This document shows, in pieces, positions 61,296 through 64,000 of a DNA stretch of 64,000 nucleotides. The first letter of the stretch is position 1, and each line of letters opens with the position of its first letter. The DNA is from Pseudomonas lactucae. GTDB lineage: Bacteria > Pseudomonadota > Gammaproteobacteria > Pseudomonadales > Pseudomonadaceae. The notes beneath the pieces were generated by a model. It did not search any database. It was not told the origin of the DNA and saw nothing but the letters and a program-made list of their open reading frames with translations. The stretch is taken from positions 115,476 to 179,475 of the forward strand of contig NZ_JAFHKI010000006.1 in NCBI RefSeq assembly GCF_016937615.1, read 5' to 3'. The translations under genes and the position numbers were made by a program.

Positions 61296-62221
61296 TCAAT
61301 GAAAGTACTGGGTATGTATCGTGCTGGCGCGAGAGAACGCTTTGACGATATCCGCGGTGTCCACGTCCATGTGTTCATCGACGGTGCGAATCAGGTCCTG
61401 TGACTGCACAATTTCCCGGAACCGCAGCGTCATATCCAACTGGGTCTGGGCGGCTTTATTGTTCTGCGTGTAATCCAGATTGAACGCCGCCTTGATCTGC
61501 TCGCCGCTGGTGATGGCCAGCTGGGTATTCATCGCCTCGGTGTCGTGGATCAACTGGTGCATGCGCCGACGCTCGGAGGCGGTGAACGAGGGAATCACAT
61601 GTTCGAAGACGAAATGATCGAACTGGATATGCCGCGCCTCATCCAGGCCGTGAAAATGCAGGAGGCGCGTCAGCAGGCTGCGCTGCATCGGGTCGAGCAC
61701 CTTCAACCGACGTTCGAACACGGTAATGATCGACTCGCCCACATAGGCGGTTGCACACAGGGCGGCCAGTTTGATCCTGGGCGAATCGTTTTCGTCGTAG
61801 AGCGCCCGGCGCTCGTTGAACAAGTTGTCCTTGAGCTTGATGTCGCGCCCGGACAAATGCCGGATGTACTGATAAAAGCTGCTGGCGTGGTTGATTTCTT
61901 CGGCAGCGAAACACGACAACGCGCCATACAGGGAGTCCCCCGCGCCGAGGGTGTCGTTGTCGGACTGGGCTTCGCCGAGAATCCGCGTCATGGTGTTGGC
62001 CACGTGCATCTCGATTTCGGCCAGTTGCCCCAGCTCTTTGTATAGATAGGCCACCGCTTTTTCTTCCTGGCCAGCCTCCCCGACCAGGGCCGTGGAGAGA
62101 AACTGCAACTCGACGTCGTGCGGGCGGCAGTCCACTCCATGCGGTTGGGGTGCAGGTAGTTGATATGGGCCAGCTCATTAATGTTTTTCAGGGCATTCAT
62201 CGGCGAGTTCTCAATGGGCAT
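61296..62221 (-). pseudogene. AurF-like diiron oxygenase with apparent frameshift
   Basis: ATG at 62221 (or 62200) starts a frame reading NALKNINELAHINYLHPNRM. It shifts near 62130, where one G is missing from GAGTGGACTG; GAGTGGGACTG would join it as NRMEWDCRPHDVELQF. The main frame runs from 62135 to 61296. It carries the diiron ligands of the AurF family: ExxH in AAEEINHASSF and in LDEARHIQFD, with helical Glu residues (GESIITVFERR). Such enzymes oxidise amines to nitro or N-oxides. Repaired length is about 308. The start overlaps the stop of the TauD gene, so the operon is translationally coupled. A sequencing slip in a GGG run is likely. Confidence 0.75.
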
Positions 62222-63119
62222 AGGAAAGGGCGTTGAAGATGGTGCGGGCCGGGTCGTCGATCGCTCGACGCCCGTGCATGACGCGGGTGTTGTCGATCAG
62301 CACCACATCGCCGTGCTGCCAGCCGACGTCGACGGTAAAGCGCTCGCACACCGCCGCCACCGCCTGCAACAGCGCAGGATCGAGCGGTTCGCCATCGGCA
62401 AAGGTGATGAGCGGTGCTTCGTAATGGTTGGAAGGGCCAAAAATGCTGTTGGCGAAACTCGGCCCAGCCTCGTCTGAAAGCTGGCTGTGACGGATGGCGG
62501 GAGTGCGAAAGCGGTAAGTGATCGAATCGTCTTCATTGAGTTCGATCTGCGCGCCGGCGTTGCCGGCGGTGAGCGACACCAGGTCCTGCAACACCACGGA
62601 CTCGATATGGGTGGGTGCCCCTTCCGTCTGCGCCAACGCATGCAAGGCATAGGTCTTCCACTTGATCGCCTCGACACGACGAGCGTATTGGATGTCGCGT
62701 TCACTGAACGCCGCACGGTGTTCGGGCGCCAGGTGCCGATACACCGCCTTGCCGTCGCACAAGGTCGTCTGCGACCCCCTCGCCGGCGCGACCTGGCAAT
62801 AGAACCAGCAGAGATCCGGCCAGAAAGGGCTGTTGCCGTTTTCACAGTGCAGGCCCACCGCGTCCAGTCCGGCGTCGACTTTCTGCGCCGTATCGCCATC
62901 GAAACTGCGTGCGGGGTCCAGGCTGATTCGGCTGCTGCTTTGCCGTACCAACCGGGAGAACGCGTCAATGCTGTGTTCAAACCCACGCAATACCAGATAA
63001 CCATGGGTCATCAGCCACTGCTTGAGCACCTCGGGTTCCAGTGCATCCAGCTGCTGCGGCCCCTGGGGCGTAACGATCAGGCCGGCGTGGGCGGTGTGGG
63101 GGGAAGTCGTGAGCGTCAT
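62211..63119 (-). CDS. TauD/clavaminate-synthase-like Fe(II)/2-oxoglutarate oxygenase
   Basis: About 302 residues from the ATG at 63119, which overlaps the ligase stop (ATGA). Iron ligands are His91 and Glu93 in GLHCENG (HxE as in clavaminate synthase rather than HxD), and His near 282 in RVMHGRRA. The 2-oxoglutarate Arg is likely in this last segment (GRRAIDDPARTIF). It would hydroxylate or desaturate a small molecule or a tethered amino acid. Its stop overlaps the next start. Confidence 0.85.
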   Translation of the reverse strand: MTLTTSPHTAHAGLIVTPQGPQQLDALEPEVLKQWLMTHGYLVLRGFEHSIDAFSRLVRQSSSRISLDPARSFDGDTAQKVDAGLDAVGLHCENGNSPFWPDLCWFYCQVAPARGSQTTLCDGKAVYRHLAPEHRAAFSERDIQYARRVEAIKWKTYALHALAQTEGAPTHIESVVLQDLVSLTAGNAGAQIELNEDDSITYRFRTPAIRHSQLSDEAGPSFANSIFGPSNHYEAPLITFADGEPLDPALLQAVAAVCERFTVDVGWQHGDVVLIDNTRVMHGRRAIDDPARTIFNALSYAH

Positions 63120-64000
63120 GCGCAAATCCTCACGGCATGGTCATCCAGAAACGCGGGCACCTGGTCGCGCCGGGGCCGTCCGGTCACGGTGAACAATCGA
63201 CCCATGACCTCCTCGCTGCGCGGAATCAGCAATGGCTGCGCAATCTGTTCAATCTCGTTGAGGTGCGTGCGGGCGAACGCTGCGATGGCGGCGCCGACGT
63301 CGGCCGGGTCGGCCTGAACGTCAATGATGAATACCCCGCCCATGAACGCCTGCCGGTCGCCGTAGACAATCGCCTGCTCCACGCCCGGTACTTGCCGGTA
63401 AGCGGCTTCGAGCCATTCCGGCGAGACGTTGCGGCCATTGCCGGTGATGATCATGGTTTTCTTGCGACCGATGATGCTGACGAAGCCATCGGCGTCGATC
63501 CGGGCCAGGTCGCCGGTGTGCAGCCAGCCCTCGGCATCGATTGCGCAACTGCTGGGGTCTTCATTGGTGTAGCCGGCAAACAGCGAACTGCTGCGCAGTT
63601 GCAGCTCACCGTCTGCACCCAGGCGCAATGTGACGTGCGGCAGCGCTTGCCCGACGCTGCCCAGGCGGTTCGCGCCACGGAAATTCCAGGTCGCCACCGA
63701 GCTGTTTTCGCTGAGGCCATACCCTTGAAACACCTCAATACCCGCTTGCTGCAGGCGCACCAGGACCTCGACGTCTACAGGGCCGCCACCGGCCGCCAGC
63801 AGCGGCAAGCGCGGCGTGCCGAACAGGTGTTCAATACGTTCGGCGGGCCCCAGGCTGTCAGCGCGCCGGGCAATCGCCTCGACCAGCGCTGGCGTCAGCG
63901 TCATGGCGGTGGGGCGTGCCTGGCGGATCACGTCCAGTCGGTCTTCGGCAATCACCCCCGGGCTGCCCAGGGGCGCGAGGCCGGGCGCGGGCAGCAGCAC
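63116..64000 (-). CDS. AMP-forming acyl/amino-acid ligase, C-terminal part (runs off window)
   Basis: 294 codons without a start in the window; it continues right. ANL superfamily motifs are VFQGYGLSENSSVATWN (adenylate-binding A5-like), GWLHTGDLARID and the hinge GRKKTMIITGNGRNVSPEWLE. It activates an acid as its adenylate, then probably transfers it to CoA or a carrier. The fatty-acyl-CoA ligase-like FACL form is likely. No carrier domain is seen at the C terminus. It heads the visible part of the leftward operon. Confidence 0.85.
   Translation of the reverse strand: MLLPAPGLAPLGSPGVIAEDRLDVIRQARPTAMTLTPALVEAIARRADSLGPAERIEHLFGTPRLPLLAAGGGPVDVEVLVRLQQAGIEVFQGYGLSENSSVATWNFRGANRLGSVGQALPHVTLRLGADGELQLRSSSLFAGYTNEDPSSCAIDAEGWLHTGDLARIDADGFVSIIGRKKTMIITGNGRNVSPEWLEAAYRQVPGVEQAIVYGDRQAFMGGVFIIDVQADPADVGAAIAAFARTHLNEIEQIAQPLLIPRSEEVMGRLFTVTGRPRRDQVPAFLDDHAVRICA

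Overview
The window looks like a chromosomal segment of a fluorescent-group Pseudomonas. It is GC-rich, and the right half carries a typical Pseudomonas core set: gdhA, ettA, a Lon-family protease, a DUF3015 and DUF4105 pair, a YqhA-like protein, a dCache chemoreceptor, and REP-type hairpins of the GTGGGAGGGG / GCGAGCGGGCTTGCTCGC kind. All assignments were made by reading the sequence; no database search was run.

Left half (1 to about 38.6 kb): a dense accessory or defence island. Reading minus-strand operons right to left, 10.8 kb to 1 is a class 1 DISARM-like locus: SNF2 helicase DrmD, giant adenine methylase DrmMI, an inserted DUF262/DUF1524 GmrSD-like protein, and a DrmA-like helicase that runs off the left edge. 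Then come a papain-like peptidase next to a DUF726 hydrolase (11.4-13.7 kb); an operon of three dynamin-like GTPases headed by a tiny broken zinc-ribbon gene (14.5-21.05 kb); a second zinc-ribbon gene, an ADP-ribosylglycohydrolase-like protein with altered metal ligands, and a small membrane protein (21.2-22.7 kb, minus strand); a divergent WYL repressor with a palindromic candidate operator, a double-AAA ATPase, a second WYL gene and a small unknown gene (22.8-27.8 kb, the last three disrupted); a sirtuin, an alpha/beta hydrolase-macro-domain fusion and an OGFr-like protein (28.6-31.4 kb); and a six-gene operon built round a MotA/MotB-type proton channel with an AAA ATPase and a YaaW-family protein (31.9-38.6 kb). 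This last operon resembles Zorya in its ZorA/ZorB-like core but has different effectors, and is the best candidate here for an undescribed system.

Right half (39-64 kb): mostly core genes. They are an HD-GYP protein, a chemoreceptor, exported proteins, a GT39 membrane glycosyltransferase, YqhA, a lipoprotein, the Lon-like protease, DUF3015, DUF4105, chorismate mutase, a GreB-like factor, gdhA and ettA. At the right edge a minus-strand operon reads AMP-ligase, TauD-like oxygenase, AurF-like diiron oxygenase, MFS exporter, AraC regulator. It looks like a small natural-product or resistance locus and continues outside the window.

Several genes carry single-base frameshifts or in-frame stops (near 14.6, 20.4, 24.3, 26.6, 27.5, 34.28 and 62.13 kb). 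At least three fit a one-base homopolymer-length change, and one lies outside the island, so sequencing error must be excluded before these genes are called dead.
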